A stretch of 64,000 nucleotides of DNA from Morganella psychrotolerans. GTDB taxonomy: Bacteria > Pseudomonadota > Gammaproteobacteria > Enterobacterales > Enterobacteriaceae. Below, piece by piece: positions 50,565 to 59,571 of this stretch. Each line of letters starts with the position of its first letter. Position 1 is the first letter of the stretch. A model generated the notes under the pieces. That model ran no database searches. It saw only the letters and a list, made by a program, of their open reading frames with translations, and was not told where the DNA came from. A program made the translations under genes and the position numbers. Location of the stretch: NCBI RefSeq assembly GCF_001676155.1, contig NZ_LZEW01000023.1, forward strand, positions 62,001 through 126,000. The letters are read 5' to 3'.

Positions 50565-51101
50565 TTATTTATAAATAATTTCGAAATCAACGTTAGATTC
50601 TACTAAACCGGGCTCAGAAATACCCAGCGCGTAATACTTGGCAACATAGTTTAACTGAATATTACCTTCTGCTAATTTGGTAAAACCAACATTTTGATTA
50701 TCTTTATCCATACCCAGTTTAATAAGCTGATCATTCTGGTTGTACAACGCGATATTGACGTTTTTCGCGGTTGTTGTACCCACACCCGCGGTATTCAGCG
50801 TTTTCGTGGCTAAGTCAATGTTCGGGCCGACAAAACTTAAACCAACATCTGTTACTGTTTCTGCTGCGGCACATTTTGATAATTGAATGGTAAAAGGTGT
50901 TGTGCCTGTTGTATCACCGGCAGTTTGCAGTGCATTAGCGCTGACTTTCGGTAATGTAACCGTTTTATTTTTATCAGAACCTTCAACTACACAGCTTTGT
51001 TTTACCACTTCACCTTTAAACGTAATTTTACCATCACCCGCTACAGCACCGGAAGAAATAGCAGCAAAAATAATAGCGGTAATGACATTAATTTTTTTCA
51101 T
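50565..51101 (-). CDS. Major fimbrial subunit (type 1 pilin family)
   Basis: A 178-residue pilin with signal peptide INVITAIIFAAISSGAVAG. The mature protein carries the paired Cys (KQSCVVEG and LSKCAAAE) and a terminal beta strand with a penultimate aromatic (FEIIYK). It polymerises by donor-strand exchange through the adjacent chaperone and usher. It is first in the operon, with a long AT-rich upstream region. ERIC elements stand 5 bases past its stop and 33 bases before its start. Confidence 0.92.
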   Translation of the reverse strand: MKKINVITAIIFAAISSGAVAGDGKITFKGEVVKQSCVVEGSDKNKTVTLPKVSANALQTAGDTTGTTPFTIQLSKCAAAETVTDVGLSFVGPNIDLATKTLNTAGVGTTTAKNVNIALYNQNDQLIKLGMDKDNQNVGFTKLAEGNIQLNYVAKYYALGISEPGLVESNVDFEIIYK

Positions 51102-51134
51102 GGAGTATATTCTCGTCGTCTCAATAATGAATTT

Positions 51135-51259
51135 ATACCCTTATTCATTCAAACTGCAGGTTCGTTAGCTGCGCTCAAATAGCCGGGTCACATAGTTTAT
51201 CTATGCTCCCCGTCTATTTTCCCTTGCCGCCTTCCTGCAACTTGAATGACGTTGGGTAT
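51135..51259. repeat. ERIC/IRU-type intergenic repeat, copy 4
   Basis: 125 bp, in direct orientation to copy 3, lying between the pilin ATG and its upstream region. With copy 3 it brackets the pilin gene. If the promoter is farther upstream, the element is in the 5' leader of the pilin mRNA. Confidence 0.88.
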
Positions 51260-52145
51260 AGTTATATTTAGATAGTTATATTTTGATATATTTGGATGTA
51301 AGTAACTTAACTTGGAAATACTCTAACATATACGGTCACACCTTTAGAATTGATCTGGCGCAAGTTTTGAATTAGTAAAATTTTAATCCAAAATCAACGT
51401 CATTATCAGACTTAAAGTCCTGACTGAATCGCTTCAATTAGCATTAATAACTAATTTAAGCTGTGTAATGCGCTACAAAACAAATTTAGATACTGAACAA
51501 GGAGAAAATCTAATGTTCACACAAAGTGAGGAATATATAACTGATTGATTTTTAATGAATTGAATTAATCATCCATATCTTTAATGAATAAATAATGCGT
51601 TAATTCTTATTAAAAAAATGCGTTAATCTGGTAGCATTTATTATTAGTAACTAATTTTTAACACATGTAACTAATCGGTTGTAAATATTAAATCAATAAC
51701 ACTATATAAAATATAGAATTTCTTATTTTGATTAAAAAAAACGATCCAATCCTTTCTATTAAAAGTATTGTTTTATTTTATTTTTATTAATGCCGACTTA
51801 ATATTATCTAATCTATTTTATTATTACAGGATAGCCTTAAAATGCATATTAATAACGAAAACATGCATAGAAATGGTGTTTTTTGACAGGGTAAAACCGA
51901 AAAAGGTAAGCGGCATGCACGCTGCCAAGGTTTGGCTCATGAACACACAATGACACAAAACACAAAATGAGACATTCATCACTTTTTAATGTAACGTCAT
52001 GAAACAGAAATTTCTGTTAATCTTTTGATACACAATAATTTTACAATTGCGGCTTTCTCTGCTTTATTTCTACTGTCAATCGTATAATCTGCCTGCCCGA
52101 AATCTGTGGCTCTGTATCAGGATCCTGTAAGGATAAAAACTGCCT
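51260..52145. other. Long AT-rich region upstream of the fimbrial operon
   Basis: About 890 bases with no supported gene. It is strongly AT-rich with many T/A runs and should bind H-NS-type silencers. ATGCGTTAAT occurs twice about 30 bases apart near 51600. A 61-codon frame (51768-51953) has poor composition and no ribosome site. The fimbrial and antiporter promoters must lie here. I found no clear pair of inverted repeats or recombinase gene that would mark a phase switch. Confidence 0.5.
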
Positions 52146-53784
52146 ATGTCTGTCGTTACACTAATTCTCGTTTTTTTTGCTGGCGGTTATTGCCAGTGTT
52201 TTTATCTCCCGTCTGTTGGGTGATAAAATTCCGTTACCTTTTATTCAGATTGCAATTGGTGCCGGGTTATCACTGTTCGGCTTTGATGTGGCGTTTGATC
52301 CGCACCTGTTCCTGTTCCTGTTTATTCCGCCGCTGCTGTTTCTGGATGGCTGGCGTATTCCGAAAGAAGCCCTGTTCAGTGATATCAAACCTATTTTCTC
52401 CCTGGCTATCGGGCTGGTTTTTGTCACCGTCGTCGGCATGGGATTATTTATTCACTGGCTGATACCTGCCATTTCCCTGGCGGTTGCGTTTGCACTGGCA
52501 GCGATCCTCTCACCGACAGACCCGGTATCCGTTGCGGCAATGACCGTTAATGCCCCGCTGCCTTCCCGTATGGCGCACATTCTTGAAGGGGAATCCCTGT
52601 TTAATGATGCCAGTGGGCTGGTCTGTTTCAGTTTTGCCGTTACCGCGGCACTGACCGGAACATTTTCCCTGCCGGAGGCCACCGGTAAATTCGTTCTTGT
52701 TGCACTCGGCGGTATTATTGCCGGGCTGTTAATTGCCCTGATTGTCGGCAAAGTAAACCAGTTCCTGGTAAAACGAACGGGGGAAGACCCGGCTATCCAG
52801 ATAATGATCAGCCTGATGATCCCGTTTGTTTCTTATCTGGCAGCTGAGCACCTGGGTGTCTCCGGGATCCTCGCAGCAGTCGCTGCCGGTATTGCCATGC
52901 ACTATGAGCGGATTGTCGGGCGTATGCAGTCTGCCACCCGCATGCAGAGCAAAGCGGTCTGGGATACGGTGCAGGTCGCACTGAACGGGATGATTTTTAT
53001 TCTGCTGGGTGAACAGTTACCGGCAATGTGGCGTTCAATTCCTGAAGTGGCGGCGGATGCCGGTGCCGCAGAGCCGTGGATGCTCCTGGCGTATGTGGTG
53101 ATTATTACTGTCGGACTGGCGCTGCTGCGTTTTTCCTGGGTATGGATCTCCATGACCCTGACGGTTTTCCATCAGCGCCGTAAAGGTAACGAGCAGACAA
53201 TGCCACATCTGCGCCTGATGGCGATTATGGCAACAGCCGGTGTCCGTGGTGCCATTACACTTGCCGGTATTCTGACGCTGCCGCTGCTGCTTAATGACGG
53301 CACACCGTTCCCGCACCGCGACCTTGCCATCTTCCTCGCCATGGGCGTGATTCTGTTCTCGCTGGTGATCGCCGCCGTCGCCCTGCCAATCCTGACAAAA
53401 GGGCTGAGTACAGACTTACCGCATAATAATGATGAGTTAAATGCCCGCTTTACACTGAATGAAGCGGCCATGAATAACCTGCGGCTGCAAATGGCAGAGC
53501 CGCTGGAAGATATAGATGAAATGACACTGCGCACTGAAGTAGGGACTCACTTACTGGAGATCTACGGTCGCCACCTGGACAGTGACGGTGATGAGAAAAC
53601 CGCGAATTTTGACTGGCACAATGTTATCCGCATGGAGCGGCGCATGTCTCTGATTGCCCTGCGCGCAGAGCGGGAAGCGCTGAAACAGTTGCGTAAAAGT
53701 AAAAATATCAATGAGCATACCTATGTTCATCTGATACAGGAGCTTGATCTGAAAGAAGAAGCGCTGAAGCTCGCGCTGCATTAA
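52146..53784 (+). CDS. CPA1-family Na+(K+)/H+ antiporter, YjcE-like, leader frameshifted
   Basis: A 545-residue inner membrane antiporter with about 12 helices and a C-terminal cytoplasmic tail. The core motifs are FIPPLLFLDGWRIP, the ion site ALAAILSPTDPVSVAA and LEGESLFNDASGLV, AEHLGVSGILAAVAAGI and GVRGAITLAGILTLP. The true start is the ATG at 52146 (MSVVTLILVF, with AAGGA upstream). Eight T at 52171-52178 put it out of frame; seven reads on into LLAVIASVFISRLL. Otherwise translation would have to begin inside the first helix near 52177. Confidence 0.9.
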
Positions 53785-53791
53785 AAAAAAT

Positions 53792-53823
53792 AACCAGCCG
53801 CGCCATTCCCGGCGCGGCTGGTT
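53792..53823. terminator. Bidirectional terminator between antiporter and nucleoside transporter
   Basis: AACCAGCCGCGCC (53792-53804) pairs with GGCGCGGCTGGTT (53811-53823), with eight A on the left and a T-rich tract on the right. It serves both convergent genes. Confidence 0.92.
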
Positions 53824-53845
53824 TTTATGTTACCGTTAATTCGCT

Positions 53846-55090
53846 TCAAACAGAGGCAGGCTTTGCAGTCCGGTGATCATAATGGAACGTAAACTGGAAA
53901 ATAACCGCCAGCACAACAGTATAGGAAGAGAAAATCAGCCAGATTGACTGCCAGTCTTTCACACCATCAACTGTAAACATATCGACAACCATACCGCTGA
54001 TAATCGCCCCCGCATAAGCCCCCACGCCGTTGACCATCATCATAAACAGCCCCTGCGCACTGGCGCGGATTTTTGAGCTGACGGTCTGTTCAATAAAAAT
54101 CGAACCGGACACGTTGAAGAAATCAAATGCGCAGCCATACACAATCATGGACAGCACGAGGAAGAAGAAACCGATTGATACCGGTTCACCAAAGGCAAAC
54201 AGTCCGAAACGCAGTGTCCATGCCACCATACTGATCAGCATGACTTTTTTAATACCGTAGCGCTTGAGAAAGAACGGAATGGCAAGGATAAACACGACTT
54301 CCGCCATCTGAGAGACAGAAAGCAGAATGGACGGATACTGTACCACCAGCGAATCCTGATATTCCGGAATACGCGCAAAATCATGCAGAAACGGACTGCC
54401 GAACGTATTGGTGATTTGCAGTACCGCACCCAGCAACATGGCAAACAGAAAGAAAACAGCCATTGTCGGCTGTTTAAACAGCACAAAGGCATCCAGCCCG
54501 TAACGCTGTGCCCAGGTCGTATTACCCGTCTGTTTCACCACCGGAATCGCCGGCAGAGTCAGAGAGTAAACCGCCAGCAGCAGAGATGCCCCCGCCGCGA
54601 TATACAGCTGAGTATTACTCAGTTCAAACTTCATCAGACTGACTGTCCACATCGCTGCGATAAAACCGATGGTTCCGAACACGCGGATAGCAGGGAAATG
54701 CGACACTGAATCCAGATTATATTTTTGCAGGCTTGCATAACTGACGGAATTTGACAGCGCAATCGTCGGCATAAATGCCATCGCATTAATCAGCATTACC
54801 CAGAACAATACATGTACATCGGTGACGGTTGCGGCATAAAAAAGTGCGCCCGCGCAGATCAGATGACACAAACCATAGAGCCGGTTTGCCGGAATAAATT
54901 TATCCGCAATAATGCCCACCAGACCGGGCATGATAATCGCAGCCAGCCCTTTGGTGCTGTAAATCCAGCCCACATCTGCGCCGGTAAAATTCAGGGTTTT
55001 TATCATGTATGCGCCGAGGGTGATAAGCCAGGCGCCCCAGATAAAATACTGGAGGAACAACATCGCTTTCAGTCTGATTCTGATATCCAT
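53846..55090 (-). CDS. Nucleoside:H+ symporter, NupG/XapB family
   Basis: A 414-residue MFS nucleoside importer with 12 membrane segments. It closely follows the E. coli NupG/XapB pattern: FLQYFIWGAWLITLGAYM near residue 12, GLVGIIADKF, LGLDAF-type loop (YGLDAFVLFKQP), FLKRYGIKKVMLISMVAWTLRFGLFAFG, and MIVYGCAFDFFNVSGSIF. I chose the ATG at 55090 with GGAG upstream. It follows the purine nucleoside phosphorylase gene, so the pair imports and splits purine nucleosides. A hairpin lies between them. Confidence 0.9.
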   Translation of the reverse strand: MDIRIRLKAMLFLQYFIWGAWLITLGAYMIKTLNFTGADVGWIYSTKGLAAIIMPGLVGIIADKFIPANRLYGLCHLICAGALFYAATVTDVHVLFWVMLINAMAFMPTIALSNSVSYASLQKYNLDSVSHFPAIRVFGTIGFIAAMWTVSLMKFELSNTQLYIAAGASLLLAVYSLTLPAIPVVKQTGNTTWAQRYGLDAFVLFKQPTMAVFFLFAMLLGAVLQITNTFGSPFLHDFARIPEYQDSLVVQYPSILLSVSQMAEVVFILAIPFFLKRYGIKKVMLISMVAWTLRFGLFAFGEPVSIGFFFLVLSMIVYGCAFDFFNVSGSIFIEQTVSSKIRASAQGLFMMMVNGVGAYAGAIISGMVVDMFTVDGVKDWQSIWLIFSSYTVVLAVIFQFTFHYDHRTAKPASV

Positions 55091-55120
55091 GGGTATCTCC
55101 GCTGAGATAAAGAGGGAAAA

Positions 55121-55152
55121 GGCCGCCAACGTCCCATGATGTCAGGGCGGCC
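55121..55152 (-). promoter_or_regulatory. Intergenic hairpin between phosphorylase and transporter genes
   Basis: GGCCGCC (55121-55127) pairs with GGCGGCC (55146-55152) with no U-tract. It probably adjusts the relative amount of the two messages rather than ending transcription. Confidence 0.4.
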
Positions 55153-55164
55153 AGTGAACACCAT

Positions 55165-55983
55165 TCAGAAACGGGTAATAATCTCTGTGACCAGTTTCAG
55201 GAATGTCCCTTTTACCCGTTCAGCAGTTTCAATCACTTCATCATGACTCAGCGGTTGATCCAGAATTCCGCACGCCATGTTAGTCAGGCAGGAAATACCC
55301 AGGGTTTCGATACCGGCATGGCGCGCAACCAGGGCTTCCGGTACAGTCGACATTCCAACCGCATCTGCGCCCAGCGTGCGGATCATGCGGATTTCAGCCG
55401 GTGTTTCATATACCGGACCTGTCCACCAGGCATAAACCCCTTCACGCAGTGTCACGCCCTGCTCAGCAGCAACGTCTTTCGCTATCCCGCGCAGGTTTTT
55501 ACTGTATACCTGACTGACATCCAGGAAACGCACACCCAGGTCCGGATTATTCGGCCCGATCAGCGGATTATTTGCAGTCAGGTTAAGATGATCCGTAATC
55601 AGCATCAGGTCGCCCGGCTGAAAACCTGTATTTACTGCACCACAGGCATTGGTAATAATCAGTTTTTCCACACCCAGCGCTTTCATCAGACGAACAGGAA
55701 AAGTCACCTGATCAAGTGAAACGCCTTCGTAATAATGGAAGCGCCCTTTCATCGCCACCACATTCTGACCACCCAGTGTGCCGATAACCAGCTCATTGGC
55801 ATGACCGACGGCGGAAGAACTGGCAAAATGCGGGATATCGTTATACGGGATACGCACTGCGTTTTCCAGAATATCGGCAAACGGTCCCAGACCGGATCCT
55901 AAAATGATCCCGATAGTCGGTTTGATGGTTATCTGTGCTTCAACAAACGCCTTGCTCTCTGCAATATCGGCTGTGAGATGCAT
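55165..55983 (-). CDS. Purine-nucleoside phosphorylase (trimeric, XapA/PunA type)
   Basis: A 272-residue enzyme that splits purine nucleosides with phosphate to give the base and (deoxy)ribose-1-phosphate. It belongs to the trimeric NP-II class. Family marks are IGIILGSGLGPFAD near 23, GRFHYYEG near 81, ITNACGAVNTGFQPGD near 111 with the purine-site residues, GPVYETPAEIRM near 189, and ADAVGMSTVPE near 206. It heads a two-gene unit with the nucleoside transporter, divergent from a ROK regulator that may control it. Confidence 0.93.
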   Translation of the reverse strand: MHLTADIAESKAFVEAQITIKPTIGIILGSGLGPFADILENAVRIPYNDIPHFASSSAVGHANELVIGTLGGQNVVAMKGRFHYYEGVSLDQVTFPVRLMKALGVEKLIITNACGAVNTGFQPGDLMLITDHLNLTANNPLIGPNNPDLGVRFLDVSQVYSKNLRGIAKDVAAEQGVTLREGVYAWWTGPVYETPAEIRMIRTLGADAVGMSTVPEALVARHAGIETLGISCLTNMACGILDQPLSHDEVIETAERVKGTFLKLVTEIITRF

Positions 55984-56074
55984 TATTTATCTCCTGAATT
56001 AGTCCGGCATGTAACTATAAGTGAAGTATATGGTGCGATTGTAGATCAGATGTAAACATGGAAATACGATCTTC

Positions 56075-56089
56075 TTCTCAATATGAGAA
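56075..56089. promoter_or_regulatory. Candidate operator in the phosphorylase/ROK divergent region
   Basis: TTCTCA-ATA-TGAGAA is a perfect inverted repeat placed between the two divergent genes. Position suggests that the ROK regulator binds it. TATAAT at 56102-56107 may be the regulator's own -10 box. Confidence 0.5.
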
Positions 56090-56149
56090 AAAGATTTCAC
56101 TTATAATGATGAAACAGGTGTGACCCGTAAAAGAAGGAGATTCGGGCTT

Positions 56150-57358
56150 ATGGCGCTATCCGGCATACTCAGTGAGTTTCGGTCATCCAAAAATTCCAAA
56201 ACCCGCAAACTGAAAGCACTCTGGCAAATTATCCTCAATGACGGACCTGTCCGCGCGGACACGCTGTCAGAAAAAGCCAATATGAACGCCGCAACCTGCG
56301 CCCGGCTGCTCGATGAACTTATCAGACTCGGCCTTATCTCTGCCGGGGAACTCGGGCAATCTACCGGCGGGCGCAAACCTATCCTTTACAGTGTCAATCC
56401 GGACAAAGGCCGTCTCGCCGGTATTGAAATCAGTAATATTTACTCCACCATTGTGCTGCAAAATTTCAGACTTGATGTGCTGGCAACCTGTAAAATCAAG
56501 GCGACCGGACAGGAAACCCCGCAGGTATTGCTGGAGAAATTGCTCACACGGTTGCAGACTCTGCTGGAAGAACACCATCTCACCACCGGCGATTTAGCCG
56601 GCATCGGTATTGCCGCAGACTATACTCTGCCTGCGGGCAGTGACCGGCAGGCAGTAAATGAATATCTGATCCCGCACCTGAAAGAAATGGCGGAAACCCG
56701 GACCGGATGTCCGGTCACTATCGGCAGTGGTGTCAATTTTGCTGCCCTTGCGGAATACCGCCTGCGTCACAAACAGAGCCGCCGCCTGTTTTTCACCACC
56801 TGTGATGCGGAGATCCGCAGCAGTACCATTCTCAGTGAACCCATCCGTTTTATGCCGCCCGGTACAGAAAATGCGTTTGGTCATATGACGCTCGACCTTC
56901 GCGGACGCGCCTGTGAATGTGGCACCTTTGGTTGTCTTAACCAATACGGCTCAATGGAGGCTATCCGCAACACGGTAATTCAGCATCTGCGGCGCGGTAA
57001 ACCATCAGTCATTACCACACTGGTCAGTGATGAACAGGAAATTGATTATCATGTGATTTTTAAAGCGATTGAACTGGCTGATCCCCTCTGTACCGAAGCA
57101 CTGGAAGAAGCGGCTTACTATTACGGGCAGGCGATCGCCAATATCATTCTCTCTTTTCAGCCCGATGTCGTGGTCTGCGGCGGAACGCTCACGCCAAAAC
57201 ATACGTTTTTTGCCACTGTGCAAAAAACAGTGGCGCAAAAACTCGCCGGATTTCCGCAAATCGATACCCGGATAGTCGCCGCATTTGATTCCTACGAGAT
57301 TGTTTCACAGGGTGCGGGCGCAATGGTACTGGAGAGCCTGCTCAGTGATAATCCCTGA
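56150..57358 (+). CDS. ROK-family transcriptional regulator
   Basis: A 402-residue repressor-type protein with an N-terminal winged helix (GPVRADTLSEKANMNAATCARLLDELIRLGLI at about 29-60, given here in part) followed by a ROK sugar-kinase-like domain. The ROK zinc motif is CECGTFGCL near 257. The kinase-like segment GIGIAADYTLP replaces the usual DGxxR-type catalytic loop, so enzyme activity is unlikely. I chose the ATG at 56150 because AAGGAG is well placed; a GTG at 56120 is upstream of that site. It is divergent from the phosphorylase and nucleoside transporter genes, which are its likely targets. Confidence 0.87.
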   Translation: MALSGILSEFRSSKNSKTRKLKALWQIILNDGPVRADTLSEKANMNAATCARLLDELIRLGLISAGELGQSTGGRKPILYSVNPDKGRLAGIEISNIYSTIVLQNFRLDVLATCKIKATGQETPQVLLEKLLTRLQTLLEEHHLTTGDLAGIGIAADYTLPAGSDRQAVNEYLIPHLKEMAETRTGCPVTIGSGVNFAALAEYRLRHKQSRRLFFTTCDAEIRSSTILSEPIRFMPPGTENAFGHMTLDLRGRACECGTFGCLNQYGSMEAIRNTVIQHLRRGKPSVITTLVSDEQEIDYHVIFKAIELADPLCTEALEEAAYYYGQAIANIILSFQPDVVVCGGTLTPKHTFFATVQKTVAQKLAGFPQIDTRIVAAFDSYEIVSQGAGAMVLESLLSDNP

Positions 57359-57554
57359 TTTATTGCGTAGTTAATCATCTGAATCAGTGTATACCTATCA
57401 CGACCTGCGCAGTATCTCCCTCACTGCGCTATCTTTTTCTGAATCCCGGGCAGACACAGCATCCGGGATTGATAAGCCACCTGATGTCCGTATACTTCCC
57501 ATCGTATTGTTAAAAAAATAATAAAAATTTCATTGCAGTTGTTAAGGAAAAACT

Positions 57555-57956
57555 ATGTTTAAAAAAATCGCGCTCTCCCTGTTGCTGGTAACCGGCAGTT
57601 TTATGCTGACCGCCTGCGGCAGCGAACCACCGGAAGCGGTAGCACAACAGTTTTACAGCGCCGTTGAGAAAAAAGATGCAGATAAAGCCTATGATCTGCT
57701 CGCCATCCCTGAAAAAGATAAAAAGAAAAACGAGATGGAAATCAAAGGTAAAGTACAGATGATTGTCGGGGATATGGCCGGACGCATCGCCAAAAACGGT
57801 GGCGTAAAAAGCACTGAAGTGAAATCTGTTGATATTGATGAGGCGAAAAAACGCGCCACGGTTATCCTGACCGTCCGTTTTAATGACGGCAAACAGAAAG
57901 ATGAGCGCTTCCTGCTCACTCAGGAAAACGACGACTGGAAAGTTATTCTGCGCTGA
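57555..57956 (+). CDS. DUF4878-type lipoprotein
   Basis: A 133-residue lipoprotein with leader MFKKIALSLLLVTGSF and lipobox LTAC (C21). The mature part is an NTF2-like domain of the DUF4878 type (PEAVAQQFYSAVEKKDADKAYD ..., ending DDWKVILR). The Gly/Ser after Cys suggests outer membrane sorting. Its leader has a run of seven A that is in frame. Its stop overlaps the next ATG by one base, linking it to the YiiX-like hydrolase. Confidence 0.85.
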   Translation: MFKKIALSLLLVTGSFMLTACGSEPPEAVAQQFYSAVEKKDADKAYDLLAIPEKDKKKNEMEIKGKVQMIVGDMAGRIAKNGGVKSTEVKSVDIDEAKKRATVILTVRFNDGKQKDERFLLTQENDDWKVILR

Positions 57957-58519
57957 TGATCCCCCGTATATCCGCCGGGAGCCTGCTCCCGGTCCTGTTT
58001 TTTATCTCATTGTCACTCAGCGCATCCCCTCTGCCGCCCGGCATTCAGAGCGGCGACCTTATCTTCCGTGATGGCGGTGAAGCCATCAGTGACATTGTCA
58101 GAACCGTGGATAACAGCGGGTTCAGCCACGTCGGTATGCTTGATATTGCCCCGGACGGCGTTTATGTTATTCATGCCACGCCACAGGAGCACCCGGGCGG
58201 AATAGCCGGTGTTAACCGGGATACTCTGGATTTTTTTATCCTTCATGCCAAAAACGGGCAGGTCAGTTATTACGCCGTACAGGCAGATGACGCTCATCAC
58301 CGGCTCGCCCGTGACAATGCCTTGTCACAAACCGGCACACCTTTCAGTATCAATCCGCAGGAAGGGCTTTATTGTACCCAACTGGTGGCACAGGCCTGGC
58401 AGTCCGCCGGGCTGACAATTATTAACGGTAAAACCCGTCTGAGTTTACCGATGGTCGAAGAACCGCTAATCTTACCGGAAAATCTTACCCGCTCGCCGCT
58501 GCTCCGTCGTATTCCGTGA
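57956..58519 (+). CDS. YiiX/YebB-like NlpC/P60-superfamily cysteine hydrolase
   Basis: A 187-residue exported protein with signal peptide SLLPVLFFISLSLSASP. It has the permuted papain-like fold of the YiiX/YebB family: QSGDLIFRD near 30, the catalytic His in GFSHVGML near 55, and the catalytic Cys in EGLYCTQLVAQAW near 140. Members are thought to cleave peptide or lipid amides; the substrate is unknown. It is translationally coupled to the upstream lipoprotein, which suggests a shared envelope role. Confidence 0.86.
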   Translation: MIPRISAGSLLPVLFFISLSLSASPLPPGIQSGDLIFRDGGEAISDIVRTVDNSGFSHVGMLDIAPDGVYVIHATPQEHPGGIAGVNRDTLDFFILHAKNGQVSYYAVQADDAHHRLARDNALSQTGTPFSINPQEGLYCTQLVAQAWQSAGLTIINGKTRLSLPMVEEPLILPENLTRSPLLRRIP

Positions 58520-58561
58520 GTCTCCGCCTGCGGGCAGCAAAATCGTAATACGGGGAACAAT

Positions 58562-59479
58562 ATGGAGTTAATTTTTCTGGGCACCGGTGCCGGTGTTCCG
58601 TCAAACAACCGCAATGTCAGCAGCCTGGTGCTGGATCTCAAATCATTACAGCGCGGTTTATGGATGTTTGACTGCGGCGAAGGCACGCAACACCAAATTC
58701 TGAGAAGCCCGGTAAAAATCCCGAAGCTGGAAAAAATCTTTATCACCCATCTGCACGGCGACCATATTTTTGGTCTGCCGGGGCTCTTATGCAGCCGCTC
58801 TATGGGCGGATGCGAAGAACCACTCACACTTTTTGGTCCGGCGGGACTGGCGCAGTTTGTGGAAACCACCCTGAGCCTGAGCGGCTCATACCTGACCTTC
58901 CCGCTGGAGATTATTGAGATAGCGGAAGAAGGCGTGATTTATGATGACGGACAATTGAAAGTCAGCGCTTACTCACTTGAGCACCCTGTTGTCAGCTATG
59001 GTTTCCGTATCGAAGAGTATGATAAGCCCGGCGCACTGGATGCTCAGCGTCTGAAAGATGATGGTGTACCGTCAGGTCCGTGGATGCAGGCGCTGAAAAA
59101 GGGTAATGATGTAACCCTGGATGATGGCCGGGTTATTCATGGTGCTGATTATCTCGGCACACCACAGCGCGGGCGGCATCTGGTGATTTTCGGGGATACC
59201 GCGCCATGTGAAAACGCGCTGAAACTGGCACAAAACGCCGATGTGATTGTTCTGGAAGCCACCCTGGACAGCTCGATGACAGAAAAAGCCAACAGTCGCG
59301 GACACTCATCCACAGTACAGACCGCCACACTTGCACGCGATGCCGGGGTAAAAACGCTGATCGCCACTCACTTCAGCGGGCGCTATAGCGCAGAAGATTG
59401 TGAGCGTTTACTTCGCGAATGTCAGGCGATATTCCCGGAAACCGTTTTCGCCTACGACCATATGGTATACACAATTTAA
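58562..59479 (+). CDS. rnz: Ribonuclease Z (RNase BN)
   Basis: A 305-residue metallo-beta-lactamase-fold nuclease that trims tRNA 3' ends. The zinc motif is [13 protein letters not shown] (HxHxDH) near residue 62. [18 protein letters not shown] opens the protein. [17 protein letters not shown] and the late [11 protein letters not shown] supply the other ligands, and HSSTVQTA is the family histidine block. Length matches E. coli ElaC. It lies 42 bases after the YiiX-like gene. Confidence 0.96.
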   Translation: MELIFLGTGAGVPSNNRNVSSLVLDLKSLQRGLWMFDCGEGTQHQILRSPVKIPKLEKIFITHLHGDHIFGLPGLLCSRSMGGCEEPLTLFGPAGLAQFVETTLSLSGSYLTFPLEIIEIAEEGVIYDDGQLKVSAYSLEHPVVSYGFRIEEYDKPGALDAQRLKDDGVPSGPWMQALKKGNDVTLDDGRVIHGADYLGTPQRGRHLVIFGDTAPCENALKLAQNADVIVLEATLDSSMTEKANSRGHSSTVQTATLARDAGVKTLIATHFSGRYSAEDCERLLRECQAIFPETVFAYDHMVYTI

Positions 59480-59571
59480 GCCCGGACATGGCGGGGGTGT
59501 TATCACTGTTATACTGATTTTGATATAGTGGCTTTTATATCATCCTATAACACATTGCCGGAGATTTTATC

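Noticed and set aside
51768..51953. 61-codon + strand frame upstream of the antiporter
   Set aside because: Aromatic/Ile-rich composition from AT-rich DNA with no start signal; not supported as a gene.
51260..52145. Possible invertible promoter (phase switch) for the fimbriae
   Set aside because: I looked for paired inverted repeats and a recombinase gene and saw neither; the region is only AT-rich.
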